Positions 1-9,871 are shown, counted from the first letter of the stretch. The stretch is 10,056 bases of DNA from Trueperaceae bacterium (GCA_007128755.1 SKWV01000162.1:1-10056), one strand, 5' to 3'. Notes: a model not told the origin generated them from the letters alone. Made by a program: numbers and translations.

Positions 1-576
1 CGCGCCGCGCGGCTCGCGCACCACGGTCGCGATCGCGGCCGCCGCGAGCAGCGTGACCACGGCGCCACCCGCGAAGACCGCGCGCCAGCCGAAGGCGTCG
101 TTGAGGAGCGCGAGCGGCGTCGCCGCGGCCAACGCGCCGAGCGAGCCGATCCCCACCAGCAGGCCGGAGACGGTCGCGAAGGCGCGCGGATCGAACCACA
201 CGGCGAACGCCTTGAGGGCCCCCATCAGCACGCCCGCCATCCCGAGGCCGATGAGGGCGCGGCCGATCGTGAGGCCGGCGAGCGTGGTGGAGAACGCGAA
301 CACGAGGCTCCCGGCGACGGCGGCGAGCAGCAGCGTCGACGTCACCCAGCGCGCCCCGAAGCGGTCGAGCGCGCTGCCGAGCGGCAGCTGCACGGCGGCG
401 AACGCCGCCAGGAAGACGCTGGTCATGAGGCCGAGGGCGCCGGCGCCGAGGCCGACGTCGCGCGCGAGGTCGTCGGCGATGACGGCGTTGGTGGAGCGGA
501 AGAAGTACGACAAGAAGTAGGCGGCCAGGAACACGAGCACGATGGAGATGCGTCTGGGACGCTCGCCAGGCGGCAT
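1..576 (-). CDS. Major facilitator superfamily transporter, N-terminal half (runs off window)
   Basis: This is the first 192 codons of a membrane transporter, cut by the left edge of the window. The translation begins [20 protein letters not shown] and contains about six hydrophobic segments (near residues 11-29, 46-66, 78-96, 101-120, 134-156 and 165-184), which matches the N-terminal six-helix bundle of the MFS fold. Between helices 2 and 3 is [13 protein letters not shown] (residues 65-77), the MFS motif A with its conserved Gly and Asp-Arg. [11 protein letters not shown] (105-115) resembles motif B. The substrate cannot be told from this half. The start is an ATG at 576. An in-frame GTG at 585 is an alternative, and neither has a clear Shine-Dalgarno sequence. 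It begins 42 nt after the metal ATPase stop on the same strand, so co-transcription is possible but not shown. Confidence 0.85.
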   Translation of the reverse strand, partial: MPPGERPRRISIVLVFLAAYFLSYFFRSTNAVIADDLARDVGLGAGALGLMTSVFLAAFAAVQLPLGSALDRFGARWVTSTLLLAAVAGSLVFAFSTTLAGLTIGRALIGLGMAGVLMGALKAFAVWFDPRAFATVSGLLVGIGSLGALAAATPLALLNDAFGWRAVFAGGAVVTLLAAAAIATVVREPRGA

Positions 577-592
577 GGCGGCCACGCTACCA

Positions 593-607
593 CGGCTCGA
601 CGAGCCG
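593..607 (-). other. Small GC hairpin between ATPase and MFS genes
   Basis: A perfect 6-bp inverted repeat (CGGCTC, 3-nt loop, GAGCCG) lies in the 42-nt gap between the ATPase stop codon and the MFS start. There is no T-tract after it on either strand, so it is not a convincing intrinsic terminator. It could shape the 5' end of the MFS message or be chance in GC-rich DNA. Confidence 0.25.
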
Positions 608-618
608 CCCGACCGCCG

Positions 619-2577
619 TCAGCGCGAGGCTTCGGCGGGCGACCGGACCCCGCGCGCCCGCGCCGGAGCGCCGCCCGTGGCGCGCCGGCGTTCGGGGATC
701 AGCAGCCGCAACCCGTTCGCCACCACGACCAGCGTGCCCCCCTCGTGCCCCACCACCGCCAGCGGCAGCGGCAGGTTGCCGAACAGGGTGAAGCCGACCA
801 GCACGATCATGGCGCCGAGCGCGAAGACGAGGTTCTGCCGCACCACGCGGTTGGCGCGGCGCGAGAGACGGTAGGCGGCCTCGAGCCGGCCCAGGTCGTC
901 GGCCAGGAGGGCGACGTCGGCGGTCTCGATGGCCACGTCGCTCCCGGCGGCGCCCATGGCGATGCCGACGTCGGCGCGCGCCAGCGCCGCGGCGTCGTTC
1001 ACGCCGTCGCCGACGTACGCCACCAGGCCGCGCTGGCGCAGCCGGGCGACGATGTCGAGCTTGTCCTCGGGCAAGAGGTCCGCGTAGACGTCTTCGGGGG
1101 CGATGCCGACCTGCTCGGCGACGGCGTGCGCGACGCCGCGGTTGTCGCCGGTGAGCATGGCCACGTGCTGGAAGCCGGTGGCGCGCAGTCGCGCGACCGC
1201 GCTCGCGGCGCTCGGCCGGACCGTGTCGGCCACGGCGATCACACCGTGCACGGTCTCGGCGTCGCCCACGACGATGAGCGTCGCGCCGCGCCGCTCGAGC
1301 TCTTCGTAGGCGGACCGCAGCTCCGTCGGGAGCGCCAGGCCCCGCTCCTCCATCAGCACGTGGGTGCCGGCCCACACGTGCCGGTCGCCGAGCCGGGCGC
1401 GGATGCCCTGCCCGGGTAGGGCGGTGGTGTCTTCGGCCGGATCGGCCGTGACGCCTCGCCGGGCGGCCTCGCTCAGGATGGCGCGGGCGATGGGGTGCTC
1501 CGATCGCGCCTCGATCGCGCTCGCCAGCGCCAGCAGCGAGGCCGCGTCGCCGTCCGCGGCGACGACGTCGGTGACGGCGGGACGGCCGAGCGTGAGGGTG
1601 CCGGTCTTGTCGAAGGCGATCATGGTGCTCTTGCCGAGCGCCTCGAGCGCGCCGCCGCCCTTGAAGAGCACGCCGCCGCGCGCGGCGGCCGCGAGGGCGG
1701 AGAGCACCGCCGAGGGCACGCTGATCACCACGGCGCAGGGACTGGCGGCGACGAGCAGCGTCGCGGTGGTGTAGAGGGCGCTCGAGGAGTCGCGGCCGAG
1801 CACCAGCAGCACCACGAACGCGACGGCGCTGCCGGCGAGCACCAGGACCGTGTAGCGCCGGCCGAACCACTCGCCGATGCGCTGACTGGGCGAGCGCTGC
1901 GCCCGCGCCTCGGTCACGAGCTCGATCATGCGCGCCACCGTCGACTCGCCGGCGAGCTTGGTGACCTCGATCGCCAGGGCGCCGTGGCCGTTGACGGTCG
2001 CGGCGAACACCTCGTCGCCCTCGGCCCGGTCGACCGGCACGCTCTCGCCGGTGATGGCGGCCTGGTCGATGGCGCTGCTGCCCTCGACCACGCGCCCGTC
2101 GGCGGGAAGGCGCTCGCCCGGGTTCACGAGCACGATGTCGCCCTGTCGCAGCGCGTCGACGGGGACCTGCTCGCGCTCGCCCCCCGGGAGCCGCCGGGTG
2201 GCGACGTCGGGACGGAGCTGCAGCAGCGCGTCCACGGCGCGCTTCGTGCGGCCCATGGCGTAGTCCTCGAGCGTGCCGGCGAGGCTGAAGAGGAACAGCA
2301 GGATGGCCCCGTCGCGAGCCTCGCCCACGGCGGCGGCGGCGAGCGCGGCGAGCACCATCAGCAGGTCGATGTCGAGGGTCCCGCGGCGCAACGACCGCAG
2401 CGCCTCGGCGCCGGCGGGGAGCCCGCCGGCCAGGTAGGCGGCGAGATAGGCGAGGGACGGGACCCACTCCGGCGCGCCCAGGAGGGTCGCGATCACGCCG
2501 ACCACGAGCCCCGCGCCGGTGATGGCGGTGAGGATGGCGTCGCGTCTCAGCGCGTGGCTGTCGCCGTCGTGATCCAT
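619..2577 (-). CDS. P1B-4-type heavy-metal-exporting P-type ATPase
   Basis: A 652-residue P-type ATPase that should use ATP to export a transition metal from the cytoplasm. The A domain has TGES at 176-179, the phosphorylated Asp is D323 in DKTGTLT, the P1B-specific HP pair is at 361-362, TGDN is at 476-479 and GDGVND at 523-528. The metal-site helix carries SPC (279-281), not CPC, and the last helices carry HEGGT (611-615). SPC plus HEGGT is the known signature of the P1B-4 subgroup (CtpD, CoaT and PfeT types), whose substrates include Co2+, Zn2+ and Fe2+. About eight membrane helices are visible: four before the A domain, two around SPC and two at the end. There is no N-terminal CxxC metal-binding domain. 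The ATG at 2577 is preceded by AAGGAG at 2589-2594 (spacing 11 nt). Longer in-frame starts would overlap the upstream gene and lack this site. The exact metal is not determinable here. Confidence 0.93.
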   Translation of the reverse strand: MDHDGDSHALRRDAILTAITGAGLVVGVIATLLGAPEWVPSLAYLAAYLAGGLPAGAEALRSLRRGTLDIDLLMVLAALAAAAVGEARDGAILLFLFSLAGTLEDYAMGRTKRAVDALLQLRPDVATRRLPGGEREQVPVDALRQGDIVLVNPGERLPADGRVVEGSSAIDQAAITGESVPVDRAEGDEVFAATVNGHGALAIEVTKLAGESTVARMIELVTEARAQRSPSQRIGEWFGRRYTVLVLAGSAVAFVVLLVLGRDSSSALYTTATLLVAASPCAVVISVPSAVLSALAAAARGGVLFKGGGALEALGKSTMIAFDKTGTLTLGRPAVTDVVAADGDAASLLALASAIEARSEHPIARAILSEAARRGVTADPAEDTTALPGQGIRARLGDRHVWAGTHVLMEERGLALPTELRSAYEELERRGATLIVVGDAETVHGVIAVADTVRPSAASAVARLRATGFQHVAMLTGDNRGVAHAVAEQVGIAPEDVYADLLPEDKLDIVARLRQRGLVAYVGDGVNDAAALARADVGIAMGAAGSDVAIETADVALLADDLGRLEAAYRLSRRANRVVRQNLVFALGAMIVLVGFTLFGNLPLPLAVVGHEGGTLVVVANGLRLLIPERRRATGGAPARARGVRSPAEASR

Positions 2578-2578
2578 G

Positions 2579-2606
2579 GGTCGCGCCGCTCCTTCGCGGC
2601 GAGACC
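2579..2606 (-). promoter_or_regulatory. 28-bp imperfect dyad overlapping ATPase leader and RBS (candidate operator)
   Basis: On the minus strand the arms GGTCTCGCCGC and GCGGCGCGACC flank a 6-nt centre GAAGGA and pair at 10 of 11 positions. The dyad starts directly after a -10-like TATACT and ends one base before the ATG. The ATPase Shine-Dalgarno AAGGAG occupies the loop and the first base of the second arm. It could be a repressor operator at the transcription start. In RNA read through from upstream it could also be a hairpin presenting the ribosome site in its loop. The symmetry is seen directly; the role is inferred. Confidence 0.45.
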
Positions 2607-2612
2607 AGTATA
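2607..2612 (-). promoter_or_regulatory. Candidate -10 box (TATACT) of the metal ATPase gene
   Basis: TATACT matches the TATAAT consensus at five of six positions and sits 29 nt upstream of the ATPase start codon, in the only sizeable gap inside the gene block. It lies within a smaller symmetric element, GACC-TATACT-GGTC (2603-2616). No convincing -35 hexamer is present 16-18 nt upstream, so the promoter may depend on an activator or on a non-standard sigma factor. Predicted transcription start is near 2600. Confidence 0.4.
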
Positions 2613-2645
2613 GGTCGGGGGGTCGAGCCTTCCGGTGGGCCGGGG

Positions 2646-3032
2646 TCAGCCGAGCTCGCGCAGGTCCTCCATGACCTGCCAGCCGACACCCTCCGGTGTC
2701 GTCTCGAGCGCCGCCTGCAGCGTCTCCGCGAGCCACGGCAGGAGCGCGCCCGGCTCCTCGTCGGGGCCGACGAAGCGCAGCGCCGTGAGCTGGTAGACCC
2801 GCTGGGTGGCGGAGAGCGTCCCGTCGTCGAAGAACGTGAAGGGCGCGGCCGGCATCACGTCCCAGAGCACGTGCACGTCGGGGTCGAGGCGCGCCGGGAG
2901 GTAGTCGCCGAGGTCGATGTCGAGATCGCGCGGGTGCCAGACGTACCCCTGCAGCAGCTTGACGGGGCGCGTCGTACGCGGCGTGCGATCGTCGCCGATC
3001 GCTTCGGGACGCTCGTCGTCGTTCGCGCTCAT
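2646..3032 (-). CDS. Hypothetical protein of 128 residues, last gene of the oxidase operon
   Basis: I do not recognise a family. The protein is soluble-looking and acidic, with no signal peptide, membrane helix or cysteine pair. Residues 1-23 look disordered. The core from about residue 24 has a distinctive aromatic stretch: QGYVWHPRDLDIDLGDYLPA (28-47), then VLWDVMPAAPFTFFDDGTLS (55-74), then a helical C-terminal part (98-126). The ATG at 3032 overlaps the HAD hydrolase stop as ATGA, which fixes the start. A longer in-frame start would run well into the HAD gene. No strong Shine-Dalgarno is visible, so translation probably depends on coupling to the gene before it. The position suggests a link to oxidase assembly or to the HAD enzyme, but nothing in the sequence proves it. 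Confidence 0.8.
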   Translation of the reverse strand: MSANDDERPEAIGDDRTPRTTRPVKLLQGYVWHPRDLDIDLGDYLPARLDPDVHVLWDVMPAAPFTFFDDGTLSATQRVYQLTALRFVGPDEEPGALLPWLAETLQAALETTPEGVGWQVMEDLRELG

Positions 3033-3685
3033 CGTGCCCAGTCCGGCCCGTCGACCAGTTCGCCGAGCTCGGGCAGGATCGCGCGCCAGGATCGCGCGAA
3101 ACCGGCGGCGGAGTCGAGCAGCAGGCCCTCGAACCCGAGCGCGCGGCACGCGGCGATGTTGTCCGCGTTGTCGTCGATGAAGAGGGTGGCTTCCGGCGCG
3201 ACGCCGAGCGCCTCGCTAAGGGCCGCGAACGCCGCCGGGTCGGGCTTGCGCACGCCGATCTCGTTGCTGAACACGAAGCGCTCGACCCGCGCCATGCGGG
3301 GGTCGGAGCGGACCCGGTCGCACAGCGTGGGAACGTTGTTGGAGAGCATGCCCACGGTGTAGGTGGCGGGGATCCCCGCGAGCACCGCGTACATCGCCGG
3401 CCGCTCGCGCGCGGCGCCCAGGAACGTGGCCTGGAGCTCGGCGGGATCGACGTCGGAGGCCAGCTCGGCCTGCAGCCGCCGCGTGAACTCGCCGAGGTCG
3501 AACGCGCCGACCTCGAAGTCCTTCATGAGGGGGTAGTAGCTCTCGGCCACCGTGGTCTCGGCGAGACCCACCAGGTCGGCGAGCGCGACGACCGCGCGGC
3601 CGTCGAAGGTCCCCTCCGTGAAGACGCCGCCCCAGTCGAAGGCGATGGCCTCGATGCGGCCATCGTCGACGCTCGTCGTGCTCAT
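3029..3685 (-). CDS. HAD-superfamily hydrolase (subfamily IA-like)
   Basis: A 218-residue cytoplasmic haloacid dehalogenase-type hydrolase, probably acting on a small phosphorylated metabolite. All four HAD motifs are visible: motif I with nucleophile D17 in AFDWGGV, motif II S115 in GMLSNN, motif III K147 in RKPDP, and motif IV D171-D172 in FIDDNADNI. Residues about 23-95 form the helical cap. The usual second Asp of motif I (DxD) is replaced by glycine (D17-W-G19), as in other DxGG/DxGN members such as the YihX-like phosphatases, so it may still be catalytic. The ATG at 3685 overlaps the ctaG stop as ATGA, with GGAG 5 nt upstream, which argues against the longer in-frame start at 4252 that would run through ctaG. 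Its substrate and its reason for sitting in an oxidase operon are unknown. Confidence 0.9.
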   Translation of the reverse strand: MSTTSVDDGRIEAIAFDWGGVFTEGTFDGRAVVALADLVGLAETTVAESYYPLMKDFEVGAFDLGEFTRRLQAELASDVDPAELQATFLGAARERPAMYAVLAGIPATYTVGMLSNNVPTLCDRVRSDPRMARVERFVFSNEIGVRKPDPAAFAALSEALGVAPEATLFIDDNADNIAACRALGFEGLLLDSAAGFARSWRAILPELGELVDGPDWAR

Positions 3686-4557
3686 CGTGTCTCCACGGCG
3701 GGCGCCAAGACCCCGTCGTGCGCCGCCGGCATCGTCGTCTGCAGGCGCATGTCGCCTTGCGTGATGTTGCGCCTGGTCTCGCGGGCGTACCACTCGAAGA
3801 AGATCCGGGCGAACGGCACCCCGAAGAAGACGAGGCCCAGGACCTTCATGAGGGCGCCGGCGAGCGCCTGGTCGGCGAGGGGCGTGAGCGACTCGATGAC
3901 GCGCGGGGCGTTGGCGTAGGGGGTGTAGATCACGTCGGGCGAGAAGGCGATGGCCGCGAAGACCGGCAGCTGCGCGATCGGGATCGTGAACAGGTACACG
4001 AGCTGCACCAACGACGACGCCTTGGGGATCTCCGGGAGCGGGCTCAGGATCGGCCACCACAAGATGATGGCGCTGATGAGGAACACGACGTGCTCGATGT
4101 GGTGGAGCGTCGAGTTGGCGAGCGCCCCCTCGTAGATCGGCGGCACGTGCCATACGGCGAAGAGGATCGAGAACGTCAGGAACGCGAAGATCGGCGTGAG
4201 GACCACACGGGCGATCGGCCGCACGGCGCGGTTCAGGAGCAGCCGGCGCCACAGCCAGGCGGGGACGCCCACCAGCATGAGGCGCGCCACGACGTACGAC
4301 AGCAGCAGGTGCTGCAGCATGTGGGCCGACAGCAGGTAGCGCTCGGCCAGGTCGTGCAGCGGTGATCCCTCCACCAGGAAGAAGAGCACCAGTGACAGGT
4401 AGAAGATCGCCGCGCGCTTCGGCTCCGCACGCGACTCGGGGGCGATCCGAGTGCGCAGCGGTCCGGTCGCCATGGCGTACGCGACGGCGAGGGCCAGCAG
4501 CCCGCCGATCAGGACCGGGTCGAGCTGCCAGCCGATGTAGATCATGTCGGGCGCCAT
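3682..4557 (-). CDS. ctaG: Cytochrome c oxidase assembly factor, Caa3_CtaG family
   Basis: A 291-residue polytopic membrane protein with about seven hydrophobic helices (near 11-32, 50-66, 75-97, 118-137, 152-172, 185-208 and 228-253) and a polar C-terminal tail. Histidines characteristic of the family lie in or near helices: SAHMLQHLLLSYV (H79, H83), FAVWHVPPIYEGAL (H137) and HHIEH (152-156). In Bacillus, CtaG is needed to form active caa3 oxidase and is thought to act in maturation of the copper centres; it is unrelated to the Cox11 protein also named CtaG. The ATG at 4557 follows GAGGAG, which overlaps the previous gene's stop, with 10 nt between the genes. A second ATG four codons later is possible. 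The place directly after the structural genes agrees with this call. Confidence 0.9.
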   Translation of the reverse strand: MAPDMIYIGWQLDPVLIGGLLALAVAYAMATGPLRTRIAPESRAEPKRAAIFYLSLVLFFLVEGSPLHDLAERYLLSAHMLQHLLLSYVVARLMLVGVPAWLWRRLLLNRAVRPIARVVLTPIFAFLTFSILFAVWHVPPIYEGALANSTLHHIEHVVFLISAIILWWPILSPLPEIPKASSLVQLVYLFTIPIAQLPVFAAIAFSPDVIYTPYANAPRVIESLTPLADQALAGALMKVLGLVFFGVPFARIFFEWYARETRRNITQGDMRLQTTMPAAHDGVLAPAVETR

Positions 4558-4567
4558 ACGAGGCTCC

Positions 4568-6184
4568 TCAGTCCAGACCCAGCTCTTGGCGCTGAGCGTG
4601 AACGTCGCTGGGCGTGAGTCCCTTGCCGCGCTCGGCGGCGACCTCGTCGGCTCGGATGGCGTCGAAGTCGTCGGGCTCGTCGACGGCGTCGAAGCCGACG
4701 ACGCTGTGGTTGACGACCGCCGCGATCTGCTCGTCGTTCAGTTGCGCGAAGGCGGGCATGAGGCCGGTGTACGTCCGTCCGTCGACCTCGATCGGGCCCT
4801 GGAGGCCGTAGAGGATCACGTCGATGAGGTAGGTGCGGCCGCCGTCGGCGTCGTAGAGGTCCAGCGCGTGGCCCGCCAGCGGCGGGAAGACACCGGGGAT
4901 GCCTTGGCCGTTCGCCTGGTGGCAGGCGCTGCAGTTCTGGGTGTACACCTGCGCGCCGAGCGCGCGGTCGAAGGTGGGGTCGGGCTCGGGGGCCTCGACC
5001 TCGTCGACGGAGACCTCGTCTGGCTCGGCCACTTCGGGCTCTGCCTCGACTTCGGGCTCCGCTTCGACGACCTCTTCGTCCACGGCCTCTTCTTCGACGG
5101 CCTCCTCCTCGACGGGCTCGTCGACCGGCTCGAGCTCCTCGCGGAGGGCGTGGACGTCGCGAGGCGTGAGTCCCTTGCCGCGCTCGGCGGCGACCTCGTC
5201 GGGCCTGATCGCGTCGAAGCCATCGGGCTCGTCGACGGCGTCGAAGCCGACGACGCTGTGGTTGACGACCGCCGCGATCTGCTCGTCGCTCAGTTGCGGC
5301 CAGGCGGGCATGACGCCGTTGTAGGTCTGGCCGTTCACTTCGATCGGGCCCTGCAGGCCGTAGAGCATCACGTCGATGAGGTAGGTGCGGCCGCCGTCGG
5401 CCTCGTAGAGGTCCAGCGCGTGGCCAGCGAGCGGCGGGAAGACACCGGGGATGCCCTGGCCGTTGGCCTGGTGGCAGCCGCTGCAGCTCTGGGTGTACAC
5501 CTGCGCGCCGAGTGTGCGGTCGAAGGTGGGATCGGGGGCCACCGCGAGGGTGGGATCGTCGGGCTCGGGGTCCTCGGGCGCGGGGAGGGCCGCGGCGGCG
5601 GGGTCGGCCTCGGGATCCGGCGCGATGTCGACGTCGGCGAGGTCGATGTCCTCGAGCTCGTCGTCGTCGAGCCGGAGCGCGAACGTGTCCGCCGGCGCAG
5701 CCGGCGGCGTGATGCGCAGGCTCTGATCCTTGGGGCGTGGCGCGAGGGTGCGGTCCACCACGGTGCGCGACAGCCCGTCGGTCTCGATGCGCGCCAGCGT
5801 CTCCGGGTCGAGCGGCGATGGGTAGGCGTCGGGATCGGCGTGCGCGGCGATCGCCGGCGGCTCCGCGGCCGCGACCCGCGGCGCCACGGCGCGCGGGAAC
5901 AAGAACATGGCTGCGAGCGCCACGAACGTGGCCATGGCGATCACGAAACCGGACGCGAAGAAGCCGGTGTAGAGCTTGTCGTCGTCGCGCAGGTGCATGA
6001 AGAACCAGATGACCATCAGGAACTTCGCGAGCGACATCGCGATGAGCCAGAACATCACCCAGCCCGAGCTCATCCAGATGGGCGGGAACTCGACGATGTA
6101 GTACTCGACGTAGGTGATCACGCCCAGGATGAGCGCGACGATGATGTAGAGCCCGGGGCCGTGCTTGCCGTTGCCGTGTGCCAT
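4568..6184 (-). CDS. Fusion of cytochrome c oxidase subunit IV with two tandem cytochrome c domains
   Basis: A 538-residue protein. Residues 1-100 are a bacterial-type subunit IV (COX4_pro family) with three helices at about 11-31, 42-65 and 71-96, including FLMVIWFFMHL. A linker (101-216) turns strongly acidic after 170. Cytochrome c domain 1 spans 217-351 with CSGCH at 234-238 and probable axial M292 in MPAW. A Glu/Val-rich acidic linker spans 352-400. Domain 2 spans 401-535 with CSACH at 418-422 and M476 in MPAF. The two domains are identical at 118 of 135 positions. Free-standing subunit IV is only about 100 residues. With the charged loop between helices 2 and 3 inside, the C-terminus lies outside the membrane, where c-type heme is attached. 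The ATG at 6184 lies 10 nt after the coxC stop, with GAGG overlapping that stop. One open frame joins all parts, and I see no sign of a frameshift. Likely role: extra electron-entry hemes tethered to the oxidase. Confidence 0.92.
   Translation of the reverse strand: MAHGNGKHGPGLYIIVALILGVITYVEYYIVEFPPIWMSSGWVMFWLIAMSLAKFLMVIWFFMHLRDDDKLYTGFFASGFVIAMATFVALAAMFLFPRAVAPRVAAAEPPAIAAHADPDAYPSPLDPETLARIETDGLSRTVVDRTLAPRPKDQSLRITPPAAPADTFALRLDDDELEDIDLADVDIAPDPEADPAAAALPAPEDPEPDDPTLAVAPDPTFDRTLGAQVYTQSCSGCHQANGQGIPGVFPPLAGHALDLYEADGGRTYLIDVMLYGLQGPIEVNGQTYNGVMPAWPQLSDEQIAAVVNHSVVGFDAVDEPDGFDAIRPDEVAAERGKGLTPRDVHALREELEPVDEPVEEEAVEEEAVDEEVVEAEPEVEAEPEVAEPDEVSVDEVEAPEPDPTFDRALGAQVYTQNCSACHQANGQGIPGVFPPLAGHALDLYDADGGRTYLIDVILYGLQGPIEVDGRTYTGLMPAFAQLNDEQIAAVVNHSVVGFDAVDEPDDFDAIRADEVAAERGKGLTPSDVHAQRQELGLD
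4580..4984 (-). repeat. Second copy of duplicated 405-bp cytochrome c module
   Basis: It encodes residues 401-535 of the fusion protein and matches the copy at 5132-5536 in frame with a period of 552 bp (184 codons) and no gaps. Positions 4671-4736 are identical to 5223-5288 over 66 nt. Differences at the protein level are scattered and conservative (for example S/N, E/D, M/I, W/F). Confidence 0.9.
5132..5536 (-). repeat. First copy of duplicated 405-bp cytochrome c module
   Basis: It encodes residues 217-351 of the fusion protein. It is the partner of the copy at 4580-4984; the two are separated by 147 bp encoding a Glu-rich linker. The matching unit begins at PDPTFDR and ends just after the DVHA motif, so it includes the heme domain and a conserved tail of about 35 residues. 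Confidence 0.9.
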
Positions 6185-6194
6185 CAGGATCGCC

Positions 6195-8723
<2,529 letters not shown>

Positions 8724-8737
<14 letters not shown>

Positions 8738-9836
8738 GTGATGCTCCCAGTGCCGCGGTCGCCGCGTCGGTGTCACGCCCGAGGCTCAGCAGGTAGGCCG
8801 TGATCGCCGCCACCTCTTCATCGGCGTTCGGGTCGTCGGCACGCCACAGGACCGGCATGTAGTTACCCGGCTTGAGGGCTTCGGGGTTCCGGATCCAAGC
8901 GGCGACGTTCTCGGGCGTGGCGTCCAGGATCGAGGATCCGACCGTGAGCCGCAGGCCGAAGTTGGTGAGGTTCGGGAAGCCGGGCGCACCCACCGGCGTG
9001 GCGGCGTAGCCGTCGATGGTGTGGCAGCCGATGCAGCCCTTCTGGGCCATGAGTTGGCGGCCACGCTCGATCTGCGGGTCGGCCTGGACGGCGCGCTCGG
9101 CGGTGCCGGCGTCACGGAACGAGGCGAGCCACGCCTGGTAGTCCTCTTCTTCGGAGGCGATCACGCGGAAGCGCATGTAGGCGTGAGCCCCCAGGCAGAA
9201 CTCGGCGCACTGACCGAAGTACACGCCGGGTCGGTCGGCCTGGAAGAAGACGGTGTTGGCCTGGTTCGGGATCATGTCGCGCTTGCCGGCGAGGTTCGGG
9301 ACCCAGAACGCGTGCAGCACGTCGGCGGAGTCGAGCTCGACGATCACGCGGCGGCCGATGGGGATGTGCATCTCGCTCGAGGTGACGATGCCGTCGCCGT
9401 AGTCGAACTCGAACCACCACTGGTAGCCCGTGGCCCGGATCACGACGTCTTCGTCGGTGTACTGGGCGGGAGCGATGGTGTACTCGGTCGCGAAGATCGT
9501 CCGTACGGTCGGGACCGCGACCAGGATGATGAGCACGACCGGGATGAGCGTCCAGGCGATCTCCAGGGTCGTGTGCCCGTGGGTCTGGTGCGGCAGGGTC
9601 TTGTCGTCCTCGGCGCCCTTCGACCTGAACCGGATGATCGAGTACACGATCACGCCGAACACGGCGATCATGACCGGCCAGCTCAGGTAATAGGTCCACA
9701 TGAACAGGTCCTTCTGGGCCTGTGCGATGGGTCCCTGCGGGTCGAGTGCCGACTGCGGCCCCCCGAAGTTACAAGCTGCCAGAAGCGGCAGGGCAGCCAA
9801 AGCGAGGCCCCGACGGAGCCGTCGTCTCACATGCAC
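8724..9836 (-). CDS. coxB: Cytochrome c oxidase subunit II fused to cytochrome c (caa3-type), lipoprotein
   Basis: A 370-residue subunit that receives electrons and passes them to heme a. It has a lipoprotein signal with lipobox LLAAC (C22), then two helices (about 49-70 and 90-111), then the external cupredoxin domain. QWWFEF (139-144) is the aromatic electron-entry patch. CuA ligands are H175, C210, E212, C214, H218 and M221 (pattern CxExCxxxHxxM). The C-terminal part is a class I cytochrome c with CIGCH (C268, C271, H272) and probable axial M327 in MPVLW. This fusion defines caa3 enzymes. The start chosen is GTG at 9836, with GAGGAGGG 8 nt upstream. A second GTG two codons later (9830) is possible. 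The in-frame ATG at 10010 would put 58 unrelated residues before the signal peptide and pass through the promoter region, so it is rejected. First gene of the operon. Confidence 0.95.
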
Positions 9837-9844
9837 TGTGTGGT

Positions 9845-9852
9845 CCCTCCTC
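9845..9852 (-). promoter_or_regulatory. Strong ribosome binding site of coxB
   Basis: GAGGAGGG on the minus strand lies 8 nt before the GTG at 9836. It decides the start of coxB: it is the only strong Shine-Dalgarno upstream of the signal peptide, and it favours GTG over the distant ATG. Confidence 0.75.
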
Positions 9853-9871
9853 GGCGCTGCGCCCGCGCCAC

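Noticed and set aside
53..520. Plus-strand open frame of 155 codons at the left end
   Set aside because: It is antisense to the MFS transporter N-terminus, which has motif A and six helices. The plus-strand product has no such structure.
593..607. Intrinsic terminator after the ATPase gene
   Set aside because: The hairpin is short and no T-tract follows it on either strand, so I list it only as an inverted repeat.
587..2689. Minus-strand open frame of 700 codons in another frame of the ATPase gene
   Set aside because: It overlaps the P1B-4 ATPase in a different frame, is dominated by Arg and Ala, and has none of the ATPase motifs.
3047..3105. Short GATC/GCGCGCCAGGATCGCGCG-like symmetric stretch in the HAD gene
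   Set aside because: The symmetry falls inside well-conserved coding sequence and is expected at this GC content. I see no reason to call a site.
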